DNA from: JANXUC01 sp043782485
GTDB taxonomy: Bacteria > Acidobacteriota > Terriglobia > Terriglobales > Acidobacteriaceae
NCBI GenBank assembly: GCA_043782485.1
Contig: JAYWAL010000041.1
Location: 35,797 to 99,796 of the forward strand
Length of the DNA stretch: 64,000 nucleotides
Direction: 5' to 3'
Below, one piece after another: positions 9,077 to 16,373 of the stretch. Each line of letters starts with the position of its first letter. The stretch's first letter is position 1. The notes beneath the pieces are model-generated. The model worked only from the letters and a program-made list of their open reading frames with translations, was not told the origin of the DNA and did not search any database. The translations under genes were made by a program, and so were the position numbers.

Positions 9077-9113
9077 GGGAGCATCCGCCGGCGATAGCAA
9101 ATCGGATGCTCCC
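9077..9113 (+). terminator. Candidate terminator hairpin after the LysM gene
   Basis: GGGAGCATCCG (9077-9087) pairs perfectly with CGGATGCTCCC (9103-9113) around a 15-base loop, nine bases after the stop codon. There is no T-run, so it may be a processing or stability hairpin instead. Confidence 0.55.
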
Positions 9114-9367
9114 CGTAGAACTAAAGTGGACTAGCATTCCCCGCTCACGTAGCGCATCATCGATAGAAAGCGCTATCATTAGCTCCAGAAGCAGCCAAAG
9201 AGCTGCCTTAGCTAAAAGTTTTCACAAACTGGCAATTTATTTTCTCTTAAGGTTCGTCCGAACACGTCATCCGTTGGCCAAAAGCCTTAGAATCAGCAAC
9301 TTAGCCAGCCCAGCATGGGCAGGCAAAGTGCTGCTCTTAGCCTCTAGGTCCCCAGACGAAGGAAACT

Positions 9368-10264
9368 GTGGATAGGTCCTCCCCAATTCGCAAGACGTCC
9401 GGCTGGCGTTCCACCACGCCCAAGCCCCGCCGCAACTGGATGCCTGCGCTCCGTTTCGCCCTGGCCGTCCCCCTGCTCGCGCTCGTCTACGGCATCGCCG
9501 CGAATTCCACCTGGACCACCGCCTCTCCCTCCCCGACAAAACCGCAGCCCACCGCCGTTGCCGCCCCCCCAGCCGCCCCCAAAACTCCGCGCCTGGTCTA
9601 CCAATATTCCGTAGTCCCCGGCGGCGTCCAAGACGTAGCCGAGCTTTCCAGCGCCGTCGCCCACGACCCCGACGTCGCCCTCCACTACGCCAGCTTCAAC
9701 TTCCGCCGCGCACATCTAGTCCGCCTGCCCGCCAGCCAGAAGATGTACATTTCCTATCGCCGCCACGGCCACATTCTTTGGACCAAAACTCCGCACCTGA
9801 TTCTCGCCGGAGAAAAAGTCATCACTGACGGCAAAGTCACCGCTCGCGTGCGCTGCGGCAACCGCCTTGCCTCCAAGCCCCAGGGCCTAACCGCCCCCGA
9901 CGAGCCTTCCGAAGCCGAGCTCAGCCAGCCCGTCGCCGTCGCCGGAGACCCCGTCCGTCCGCCCGCCATCCTCGCCAACCACTCTTCGCTCGAGCCTCCC
10001 CTCGTCGCCAACGGACCTTCCGCCCCCGGCCCCGCGGGCTTTCCCCCTGGAGGCATCGGCCCGCCCATCGGCGGCGGAGGCGGCACTCCCTGTGAAACCG
10101 AAGCCCAGGAAGCAGCCGAGCACGACCACGACAAAGGCGAATCCATCTGCGGAGGAGGCCACCACCCACCGCCGCCAGCCGTCCCCGAGCCCAGCACCGT
10201 CCTTTTAGTCGGTTCCGGTCTTTTGCTTCTTGGCTACCAGTTTCGCGCCCGACGCCTTCAGTAG
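9368..10264 (+). CDS. PEP-CTERM sorting-domain protein
   Basis: An exported, probably surface-retained protein of 298 residues. A hydrophobic segment near residues 25-45 is the signal peptide. The mature part is rich in Pro, Gly and Ala, with a His/Asp-rich stretch (EHDHDKGES) near the end. The C-terminus is a textbook PEP-CTERM signal: VPEPST, a hydrophobic helix, then basic RARR, recognised by exosortase; no exosortase is in the window. GTG 9368 follows a GAAGGA site. The last 60 bases overlap the end of the convergent PD-(D/E)XK gene. The central function is unknown. Confidence 0.82.
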   Translation: MDRSSPIRKTSGWRSTTPKPRRNWMPALRFALAVPLLALVYGIAANSTWTTASPSPTKPQPTAVAAPPAAPKTPRLVYQYSVVPGGVQDVAELSSAVAHDPDVALHYASFNFRRAHLVRLPASQKMYISYRRHGHILWTKTPHLILAGEKVITDGKVTARVRCGNRLASKPQGLTAPDEPSEAELSQPVAVAGDPVRPPAILANHSSLEPPLVANGPSAPGPAGFPPGGIGPPIGGGGGTPCETEAQEAAEHDHDKGESICGGGHHPPPPAVPEPSTVLLVGSGLLLLGYQFRARRLQ

Positions 10265-10705
10265 CCGACGCCCCCCAACCCATTTCCAGAACAAATCCCA
10301 CCGTTCCAAATAAACACCATCCGGAGATTGCCCCTCCAGCCCCGGCGCATACAGCGTAATGCTCTTGCGCCCGCGCAGCGCCGCAAACGGCAGCACGTAC
10401 CACGACCGCTCCACCGCCAAAAACACCGCCACAAAATCAATTTCCCCCGGCAAATACAGCACCGTCTTCGGAGACCGCCGATTCCCCGAGTGCTCCTGCC
10501 GCGCCGTCCGCACCACATAAACCCCGGGACGCACCTGCTGCGCCGTATACTTCACCTGCACCAGCAGCCGCGCCGTTCCATTATCCAGAACAAAGTCATA
10601 GCGCAGACTAGCGCTAAAAGGCCTTGCCACCTCCAACCCTTCCTCCATCGCCCGACACAAAAACGCCGCCTCAGCCCGATCCCCCAGCCGCCCAGTTTTG
10701 CTCAT
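10205..10705 (-). CDS. PD-(D/E)XK nuclease-like protein (group I intron endonuclease-associated type)
   Basis: A 166-residue protein. GDRAEAAFLCRAMEEG at the N-terminus, YDFVLDNG and LLVQVKYT (a D...QxK core) match the PDDEXK_5 family first found in group I intron homing endonucleases, which also occurs as stand-alone genes. ATG 10705 has a GAAGGG site just upstream; the frame extends to 10756. Its 3' end overlaps the convergent PEP-CTERM gene by 60 bp. A self-complementary stretch (10758-10788, CCCGG-AAA-CCGGG core) lies in the leader. Target and role unknown; no intron or mobile element is visible. Confidence 0.75.
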   Translation of the reverse strand: MSKTGRLGDRAEAAFLCRAMEEGLEVARPFSASLRYDFVLDNGTARLLVQVKYTAQQVRPGVYVVRTARQEHSGNRRSPKTVLYLPGEIDFVAVFLAVERSWYVLPFAALRGRKSITLYAPGLEGQSPDGVYLERWDLFWKWVGGRRLLKASGAKLVAKKQKTGTD

Positions 10706-11388
10706 ACCCTTCACCTTTCCTTCGCCAAAAATGAAACTCCAGGCCCAAAAACACAAAAGGCGCAGACCCGGAAACCGGGCATGCGCCTACAAGAATCGAG
10801 AGCAGATGTTCTATGTTCTACTCTTATGTCCAGAATATCATGTCAAGGGGGTCAGATTATACTTTTTCTTGCAACTCTATTTCCTTTGGAATCCGGAACT
10901 TAGGAGAAAAAATGCCCTCCAGGGGGCTTGACAAGCATTTCCAAAACCGAGAACCCTATGCAAAACTTTGCACACAAAACGCGATTTGAACACCAAACGC
11001 CAAACGCCAAACACCAAATGCCAAATGTAGGGCGGACAACTCCTGTCCGCCCCCAAAAAGGCCTGCCATTCAGTAAAAAGGCCTGTCATCCTGAGCTCTA
11101 CGTAGTCGAAGAGCCTGCCCTGAGCCTGCCGAAGGGACCCCTACCTCAGAAGCGCCCCGAGCGGACTAAAACAGCGACCAACCCGCCGTTTTCAACCCGA
11201 AATCCCCACGCAAAATCCCGCCCCAAAAATCCCCCCCCAAAAAATCCCAAAAATAACCCTTGACAAACCACCCCACGTTCCACTAACGTGACTTTCGTCT
11301 TTAGCAACCAAAAATGAAACAACACGATCTGGAACAGCAACAAGTTCCAAGCAAGCAGCGGGCACCCCCTCCCCGCCTGAACGACCAA

Positions 11389-11492
11389 GAACAAAAGAAC
11401 AAAAGAACAAAAGCACAAGAACACAAGAACACAAGAACACAAGAACGCAAGAACGCAAGAACAAAAGCGCAAGCGCAAAAGCGCTAGAACGC
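11389..11492. repeat. 8-bp tandem repeat (GAACACAA type)
   Basis: About a dozen units of GAACAAAA, GAACACAA or GAACGCAA, with occasional 6-bp units (GCACAA, GCGCAA). The purine-rich plus strand gives spurious Cys/Leu/Val-rich frames on the minus strand. Confidence 0.9.
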
Positions 11493-11549
11493 AAGCAAAA
11501 GTTCGCTCACCAGCACGTCCGCAATCGGGCCCCAGAAATGTGATTCGTA

Positions 11550-11815
11550 TCAGGGTATGGCTTCAGCCATACCGAAGAAGCAGTGCGTTCAAAGCGCCTT
11601 CAGGCGCTGCAGACAAAATGTTCTAACACCAGCTTTTGGGCGGCGCAGCACTTCAGTGCTGCGATAAAGTGCTTTGTAAATGAAGGGGCTTTAGAGAGTG
11701 CAGTGAGAACTCCTTGCAAATGCCAGACACGGTAGCACCGGGCTTCAGCCCGGTGACATGGCCATAAAAATTGAGGGGCTTTAGCCCCCGAGGTAAGGGG
11801 TTGATTTGAAAGCGA
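11550..11815. repeat. Family A palindromic repeat composite (complete copy)
   Basis: Successive palindromes: GGTATGGCTTCAGCCATACC, GCGCCTTCAGGCGC, GCAGCACTTCAGTGCTGC, CACCGGGCTTCAGCCCGGTG and GGGGCTTTAGCCCC. All share a TTCAG/CTGAA or TTTAG/CTAAA loop. The linker TTGCCAATGCCAGACACGGTAGCACC-like text recurs at 6990 and 30780. Confidence 0.9.
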
Positions 11816-11869
11816 TGGCATTTTCAGGCGTTAAGTTCCCTGAGATGTCACGCAGGAAAGGGAAGCGAA

Positions 11870-12046
11870 TTGCATTGGCGATATCAAGTGATTCCCACCA
11901 ACGGTCCGCAGGCGAATGTGGGTGGCAACTACATGCCGATTCCTGCAATGCTCGCCACTCTGGGAGCTGCGAGCTGGGAACTGGTCTGCGTAGTTCCGGC
12001 GGGTCCAGGTCTTTTTGAGTTCATTTTTAAGCAACCGGTTTCATAG
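11870..12046 (+). CDS. Small DUF4177-like protein (58 residues)
   Basis: A short frame that is easy to miss: TTG 11870 to TAG 12044-12046, with the purine-rich AGGAAAGGGAAG as ribosome site. The product starts LHWRYQVIPTNG and ends WELVCVVPAGPGLFEFIFKQ PVS. The pattern W-x-Y-x-V ... LxxLGAxxWELV ... FIFKxP is that of the DUF4177 family of small beta-rich proteins of unknown function. It lies 66 bases before the IPT-domain gene and may share its transcript. The start is inferred; the reading frame is convincing. Confidence 0.72.
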   Translation: MHWRYQVIPTNGPQANVGGNYMPIPAMLATLGAASWELVCVVPAGPGLFEFIFKQPVS

Positions 12047-12112
12047 CAAAGTGACGGCGTGGGACCAACGCAAGGCCATCCGCCATGCGACAGAATCAAT
12101 TTGGAGCCTAAG

Positions 12113-13246
12113 ATGCGGTTTGCCCGATTTGCCATTTTTGTACTGCTGAGTTTAACCGTCCAGGCTGGTGCCCAAGATCCAGAGACGAATTCGTCCAGCA
12201 CGGACAAACTCAGCATCACCAGCATCGCCCCGTCCCCATCTTCGCCGGGTTCTCGTGTGACAATCCAAGGCAGAGGATTCGGGAAAGAGCAGGGAAAAGG
12301 AACAGCTACATTTAACGGAAAGGCGGCGAAGATAAGTCATTGGGACGATAACATGATCATCGCTACCGTCCCTTCCGGGTCTGCGGTTGGCGAGGCGGTC
12401 GTCGTTGTTAATGTCGATAAGCCAGGCCCAAACGACGCCGCCAAGGCCACGACATCTTCCGTCACAGCTGGCGGTGACGCTAAGTTCAGTGTGGCGGCTC
12501 CCGAGTTCGACCCGAGTCACTTTGAAGTTCTGACCGGCGTCGGCGCGGTTCTGGCAGGCAAAGAGGCAACCAGCTACACGACCAGAAACGATGCTATTTC
12601 GTCCACCAACGTTGGACGAAAGACGCCAGAAATTCTCTTAGGAGGGGGATTTATACTTCCGTGGCACAAGGGCGGGAGATGGATTGAGAACTCTTATTGC
12701 GGAAAGTCAGTGCCCGTCGTTGTAGATAAGCAAAAAACGGGCCAGACGAAGAAAGTGACAGTCCAGGCACCTGTCGATACCCCCAAAGACGTGTCTCCGG
12801 ATTGCCAAATTGGTGGCGCGTACAAGAACTATCGCCCCTACGAGGCTTTTGTCAGCATTCGCTTCTCTCCCGCCAGCGACCAGAGCATCAATGGATTTGT
12901 GTTGGGGGGAGGTTACAGAATCACAAAATACCTGTCGCTACTGGCGGGCTATTCGGTTACTCCGGTCCAGGAGGTGAGTCGAGGTTTTCGCATCGCTGCA
13001 GCGAAAATCGTAACCGATAACCCCTCACTTGCACCCTATAATCGGTACAATCCCACTTCATTGTTGAATGACTACCCTGCTGCCTTCGACGGATTCCCGC
13101 TATTCGTTTACAACGCCTCGGGTGTCACCACGACCAAACTGTTTCCGAACGATCCAACCGTGTCCCACTACCGCAGCGGCATCTTTTTCGGCGTGGGCTT
13201 CCCGTTGAATCTCACATCCTTGTTCAAGCCAGCGAAATCGCAGTGA
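12113..13246 (+). CDS. Secreted IPT/TIG-domain protein of unknown function
   Basis: A 377-residue exported protein. Residues 1-21 form a signal peptide (MRFARFAIFVLLSLTVQAGA). Residues about 35-125 form an IPT/TIG immunoglobulin-like domain (ITSIAPSPSSPGSRVTIQGRGFG ... MIIATVPSGSAVGEAVVVV). The rest has alternating strands with Gly/aromatic pairs and ends in hydrophobic strands (SGIFFGVGFPLNL), like a small outer-membrane or surface beta-domain, though I do not recognise a named family. ATG 12113 has a TTGGAG site; an earlier in-frame start at 12059 would precede the signal peptide. It is followed by the lipoprotein phosphoesterase gene. Confidence 0.75.
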   Translation: MRFARFAIFVLLSLTVQAGAQDPETNSSSTDKLSITSIAPSPSSPGSRVTIQGRGFGKEQGKGTATFNGKAAKISHWDDNMIIATVPSGSAVGEAVVVVNVDKPGPNDAAKATTSSVTAGGDAKFSVAAPEFDPSHFEVLTGVGAVLAGKEATSYTTRNDAISSTNVGRKTPEILLGGGFILPWHKGGRWIENSYCGKSVPVVVDKQKTGQTKKVTVQAPVDTPKDVSPDCQIGGAYKNYRPYEAFVSIRFSPASDQSINGFVLGGGYRITKYLSLLAGYSVTPVQEVSRGFRIAAAKIVTDNPSLAPYNRYNPTSLLNDYPAAFDGFPLFVYNASGVTTTKLFPNDPTVSHYRSGIFFGVGFPLNLTSLFKPAKSQ

Positions 13247-13373
13247 GGAGATTCGTGTTCGGCCTCTCAGTTCAGTAAATCTCTCGTGTGTTTTCTCTGC
13301 GAGGGACGTCTCGCCCAGATAGTCCACATCCAAGAGAAAACCCATTTCCATTCCCTCGGATAGGGAGGAACTA

Positions 13374-14759
13374 ATGTGTTGCCGAGAACATCGTCTCGAG
13401 TTCGCCACGATCTGTACCCTAGCGGCGATTCTTTCAGGTTGTTGTCACTATCCCAAAGCACGGATGGCAAAGCCCTTGCTCACAGCCACACCCACGGACG
13501 CTAGCGTGACCATTGTCGCCTACGGGGACACGCGAACATCGCTGTTTGGTCTCGGGGATAACGCGAGGGAGGCCATTCACGGCGAGGTTGTAAGCGACAT
13601 TTTTAAGAACGACGGGAGGATTGATGCCGTAATCTTTACGGGTGACGCCGTGATGACAAATTTCTTTCTGTGGAAAAGCGCCTATTGGCGATGTTTTCTC
13701 AGCCAGTCGAACCGGTTTCGCGACGCCGGTATAAAGTTTTACCCATCCTTGGGGAACCATGAGGTTTTGCCAGACTTCATTCCTGGGCTGACGATTGACG
13801 ACTCGATAGCGGTCAAGCTCGCTCGCTTGGAAAAAGCTGAGGCCTTTGGCCTCGAAGATCAGTTGTCGAGAGCCTATGACTTAGGCGAAGAGTCGATGCC
13901 AATGGACACCGATACTCCTGGCCCTGGGGGAAAGTCAGAGTCGTTCGTGGATCCAAACTCAAAGAGGGGGCAAGCCACGCTGAAGCGATGGGAGCGGGGC
14001 GCCTCCCAAGGCAACGCCGAGGATGCTGAAAAGTTCGGGCAATTCGAGCGGCATTTGCAGACCACCTTCTATGGCGAGCCCCTGGGCGATCGGCGGTGCG
14101 ACTCGGATACGAAAACCTTTGCCGACGACTATCTGTTGCGGGCAAAGTATGGGTATTTGAAACCGCTCCTCCGTGGTCATTCCTACTACTCGACTCTTGT
14201 GCCGGACGTTCCGAAGGGCGGTGTGCAGGTTAAGCTTATTGCGCTCGACACGAACTGCCTCGATTCGGTAACACAGCAAAAATTCTTTGAGGCTGAAGTG
14301 AATGACACTAAATTTAAGGGACCAATCATCGTATTCGGTCATCATCCGCCCGTGAACTACAAAGCAGAAGGGAAACCGTGGGACAAAGTTTTGGGCTGGG
14401 GCCTCCATGACAATGATCCTTTGAAGAAGTACATCAGCCTAGAGCCACACAGGGTCGCCCTGTGGGTGTTCGGCCATGTCCACGATTACCAGCGACGTGG
14501 CCCAGCAGGCGGGAACCTGCAGGCCGTAGCTCCGGTACTACTCGTTGCCGGTGGAGGAGGGGCATCACCACTTGACCCAAAGCCGGCTGCGTTCCAATGG
14601 CAGCCGGACTCGTGGCCAGTCGCGAAACATGCACCTGCGTATAGTCAAGTCCAGATCGTAGTTTCGGACCAGAAGATTGACGTCAAGACTTGGGGCAGAC
14701 TTGCCAAAGAGAAAGACTTTAAGGTTATTGACGCCTTTTCGATACCCTTAAGCAAATGA
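13374..14759 (+). CDS. Calcineurin-like metallophosphoesterase lipoprotein
   Basis: A 461-residue lipoprotein: the N-terminus ends in a lipobox (AAILSGC, Cys about residue 22). The metal-binding blocks of the calcineurin-like superfamily are in order: GDTR, TGDAV, GNHE, GHHPP and GHVHDYQR. This set fits purple-acid-phosphatase-like or 3',5'-cyclic-nucleotide-phosphodiesterase-like enzymes acting in the periplasm; substrate unknown. A long polar insert lies between GNHE and GHHPP. AGGGAGG lies just before ATG 13374. A repeat hairpin (CCCACTCAAGC...GCTTGAGTGGG) 20 bases past the stop may terminate transcription. Confidence 0.88.
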   Translation: MCCREHRLEFATICTLAAILSGCCHYPKARMAKPLLTATPTDASVTIVAYGDTRTSLFGLGDNAREAIHGEVVSDIFKNDGRIDAVIFTGDAVMTNFFLWKSAYWRCFLSQSNRFRDAGIKFYPSLGNHEVLPDFIPGLTIDDSIAVKLARLEKAEAFGLEDQLSRAYDLGEESMPMDTDTPGPGGKSESFVDPNSKRGQATLKRWERGASQGNAEDAEKFGQFERHLQTTFYGEPLGDRRCDSDTKTFADDYLLRAKYGYLKPLLRGHSYYSTLVPDVPKGGVQVKLIALDTNCLDSVTQQKFFEAEVNDTKFKGPIIVFGHHPPVNYKAEGKPWDKVLGWGLHDNDPLKKYISLEPHRVALWVFGHVHDYQRRGPAGGNLQAVAPVLLVAGGGGASPLDPKPAAFQWQPDSWPVAKHAPAYSQVQIVVSDQKIDVKTWGRLAKEKDFKVIDAFSIPLSK

Positions 14760-14774
14760 ACAATTTTCCGAGGC

Positions 14775-14900
14775 GGTGGCCCACTCAAGCTTTCTTTTGG
14801 CTTGAGTGGGGCTCTGCCAACATCCAGCCCGCCCTCAACGACCCAAAGGGCTGATCCCCAAAGTGCTGATCCAAAAGTGAAGACCAATACTACCAAGAGG
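14775..14900. repeat. Family D dispersed repeat, copy 1
   Basis: About 125 bp: a hairpin (CCACTCAAGC / GCTTGAGTGG), then GGGCTCT, then GACCCAAAGGGCTGATCCCCAAAGTGCTGATCC and a tail ending ACCAAG. Copies 2 and 3 are at 15377-15501 and 16187-16312 in the same orientation. The stem differs from copy 3 by compensating changes. Confidence 0.88.
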
Positions 14901-15303
14901 TGCAGGGAGCCGTTTTTGACCGGAGGAAGCTTGAATCAGAGTTTTCTTTAATGGAACTCTTGCTGTAACTTCTACTCTTTTCAGACCACCTTGCAATGCC
15001 GCACCCTCGCTCCGCCTGCGATGCGGCTTCACCACAATCTCCACATCCTGATCCAGCGCCACCAGAAACCGCAGCAGCCGCTCCACCGAAAACTGACGAA
15101 ACTCCCCGCGCAGCATCTTGGATACATCCGGCTGCCGAACGCTAAGCAACTCAGCGGCTTCCATCTGCTTTCAGCCCGCGCTTTTTCAGAATCGTGTCGA
15201 TTTTGAAAACAAGTTTTGCCTTAATCAGATGTTCTTCCGCGTTCGGCGCGCCGAGGTCTTGGAAAACATTCCCGCTTCCGATTTCATAGCCTTTTTTATT
15301 CAC
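14835..15303 (-). pseudogene. HigA-like XRE antitoxin, broken by a frameshift
   Basis: The N-terminal part from GTG 15303 (MNKKGYEIGSGNVF ... ILKKRGLK) and the C-terminal part (MEAAELLSVRQPDVSKMLRG ... DQDVEIVVKPHRRR) are in different frames. They join perfectly into one XRE helix-turn-helix antitoxin if one base near 15167-15172 is removed (CTG AAA [G] CAG ATG). The downstream frame then runs through repeat copy 1 to a stop at 14835, so the native C-terminus (about 14985) has also been lost or extended. The GTG overlaps the stop of the toxin fragment, the usual coupling of a toxin-first HigBA pair. A sequencing error could explain the frameshift alone, but not the truncated toxin. Confidence 0.75.
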
Positions 15304-15380
15304 GGCTTCATCCTCTTGGCAATTTGTCCGGCCTCCAGCAATCGCTGGCGAATCAACTCCAGATCGCAGCGTCGAGGGTG
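15300..15380 (-). pseudogene. 3' fragment of a HigB/Gp49-like toxin gene
   Basis: Only the last ~24 codons remain (DLELIRQRLLEAGQIAKRMKP). This matches the C-terminal helix of phage Gp49-like HigB toxins (typically xELELIKQRLKEA...). Directly upstream the sequence is repeat copy 2, so the catalytic part is gone. The TGA overlaps the antitoxin GTG (GTGA). Confidence 0.55.
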
Positions 15381-15501
15381 GCCCATGCAAGCCACTTTTG
15401 GCTCGAGTAGGGCTCTAAAGAATGCAGTCCGCCCCTCAATGACCCCAAGGGCTGATCCCCAAAGTGCTGATCCCGGAGTGCACGCCAACGCCACCAAGTG
15501 T
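15377..15501. repeat. Family D dispersed repeat, copy 2
   Basis: The same element as 14775-14900, with a decayed stem (CCATGCAAGC versus GCTCGAGTAGG). It abuts the remnant of the HigB-like toxin and seems to have replaced its 5' part. Confidence 0.85.
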
Positions 15502-15549
15502 CCCCGTGACCTCTACTTCCGCAATGTGCTGCGGAGGGGTCTAGGGATA

Positions 15550-15852
15550 CTACCTCACCAGGGACCGAATATCCCGCGCCCCATGAAGAATTCGGATCAC
15601 TTGCAGCGGCTTCTTCGCGGGATCGGATACCACAAGGTACTTGGGATACGGCTGCACCACCCAGAATCGCAACGGCAACGGACTCAGATCCGTCCGGATC
15701 TGTCCTGCCAGAGGTGACGCCGCTAAAAGATCACAGGCCCGAAGTACGGCAGCTTACACCCGGTTCGCCGCTTCGGAACTATCGCGCGCAATGAAGCTCC
15801 AAATGTCGAGAAGATCCCCCAGAGCTTGGGGTGTGAATTGATACCCGCTCAT
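15550..15852 (-). pseudogene. parE: ParE-like toxin with an in-frame stop
   Basis: From ATG 15852 the frame reads MSGYQFTPQALGDLLDIWSF, IARDSSEAANRV, then TAA (15754-15756). In the same frame it continues AAVLRACDLLAASPLAGQIR ... LRFWVVQPYPKYLVVSD ... VIRILHGARDIRSLV and stops at 15550. This is a complete RelE/ParE-fold toxin of about 100 residues interrupted at codon 33, where relatives have Glu (GAA to TAA is one substitution). It lies 31 bases downstream of an intact ParD-like antitoxin. The toxin is probably dead and the antitoxin a survivor. Confidence 0.85.
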
Positions 15853-15883
15853 GATCTACATCCCGCGGTTACAGTTCCGCATT

Positions 15884-16147
15884 TTAAGATTGAGAAGCTC
15901 GGGCCCGTTTCAGTTCGCTCAGCCGGGAGCGCACTTCCTCGGCGTCCATCAGTTCTCCGCGCTGCGCTGCCGCGTAGCCCTCTTCTATCTTCGCGGAAAT
16001 CTCCGTTCGATTTTCAGCGAGCCATGTTTCCCGATCATGGAGTTCCGAAACAGCATGCTCCACGAATTCCTCCACGCTCCGATAAGGGCCGCGTTGCACG
16101 CCCCCTTGAATGAGCTTCTCAATCAAGGGCCGAAGGTGAATTTCCAT
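15884..16147 (-). CDS. parD: ParD-like ribbon-helix-helix antitoxin
   Basis: An 87-residue antitoxin. GPYRSVEEFVEHAVSELHDR forms the dimerising helices typical of ParD/CopG family antitoxins. AEISAKIEEGYAAAQRGELMDAEEVRSRL-like text is the toxin-wrapping C-terminal region; here it reads ENRTEISAKIEEGYAAAQRG. ATG 16147 is the natural start; the ribosome site is weak. Its partner toxin downstream carries an in-frame stop. Repeat copy 3 lies about 40 bases upstream, where the promoter would be. Confidence 0.85.
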   Translation of the reverse strand: MEIHLRPLIEKLIQGGVQRGPYRSVEEFVEHAVSELHDRETWLAENRTEISAKIEEGYAAAQRGELMDAEEVRSRLSELKRARASQS

Positions 16148-16186
16148 AAACTCAGTCTACTCTTCGCTGCAAAAAAATCACAACCA

Positions 16187-16312
16187 GTGCCCCATGCAAG
16201 CCCTCTTTTGGCTTGCATGGGGCTCTTCAAACGCGCAGCCCACTCCTCGATGACCCAAAGGGCTGATCCCCAAAGTGTTAATCCAAAAGTCCATGCCAGC
16301 ACCACCAAGCAA
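16187..16312. repeat. Family D dispersed repeat, copy 3
   Basis: The best-conserved stem: CCCATGCAAGC / GCTTGCATGGG. It is followed by the shared GACCCAAAGGGCTGATCCCCAAAGTG block and an ACCACCAAG tail. It sits between the M20 dipeptidase stop and the antitoxin start. A short direct repeat (TTCTGCATTCTGACTTC) follows at about 16326-16357. Confidence 0.88.
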
Positions 16313-16373
16313 CGCCTTGGACCTGACTTCTGCATTCTGACTTCTGCATTCTGACTTCGAATTTCCGCCCTCC

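Larger units (their letters stand above)
10706..11869. other. 1.2-kb repeat-rich spacer
   Basis: No gene seen. In order it holds a hairpin at 10758-10788, a degenerate GCCAAAC tandem at about 10991-11026, a perfect GGGCGGACA/TGTCCGCCC hairpin (11030-11052), a family C-like fragment (about 11090-11145), an 8-bp tandem array (11389-11492) and a family A composite (about 11550-11815). Open frames across the tandem array are low-complexity artefacts. Confidence 0.7.

Noticed and set aside
11255..11300. Sigma-70 promoter (TTGACA at about 11261)
   Set aside because: The -10 region is poor and no gene follows for more than 500 bases.
11192..11494. Cys/Leu/Val-rich minus-strand frames that look like membrane proteins
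   Set aside because: They are translations of the 8-bp tandem repeat; three frames give the same kind of low-complexity text.
15150..15180. Programmed frameshift in the HigA-like gene
   Set aside because: There is no slippery heptamer or stimulatory structure, and the adjacent toxin is truncated, so decay is simpler.
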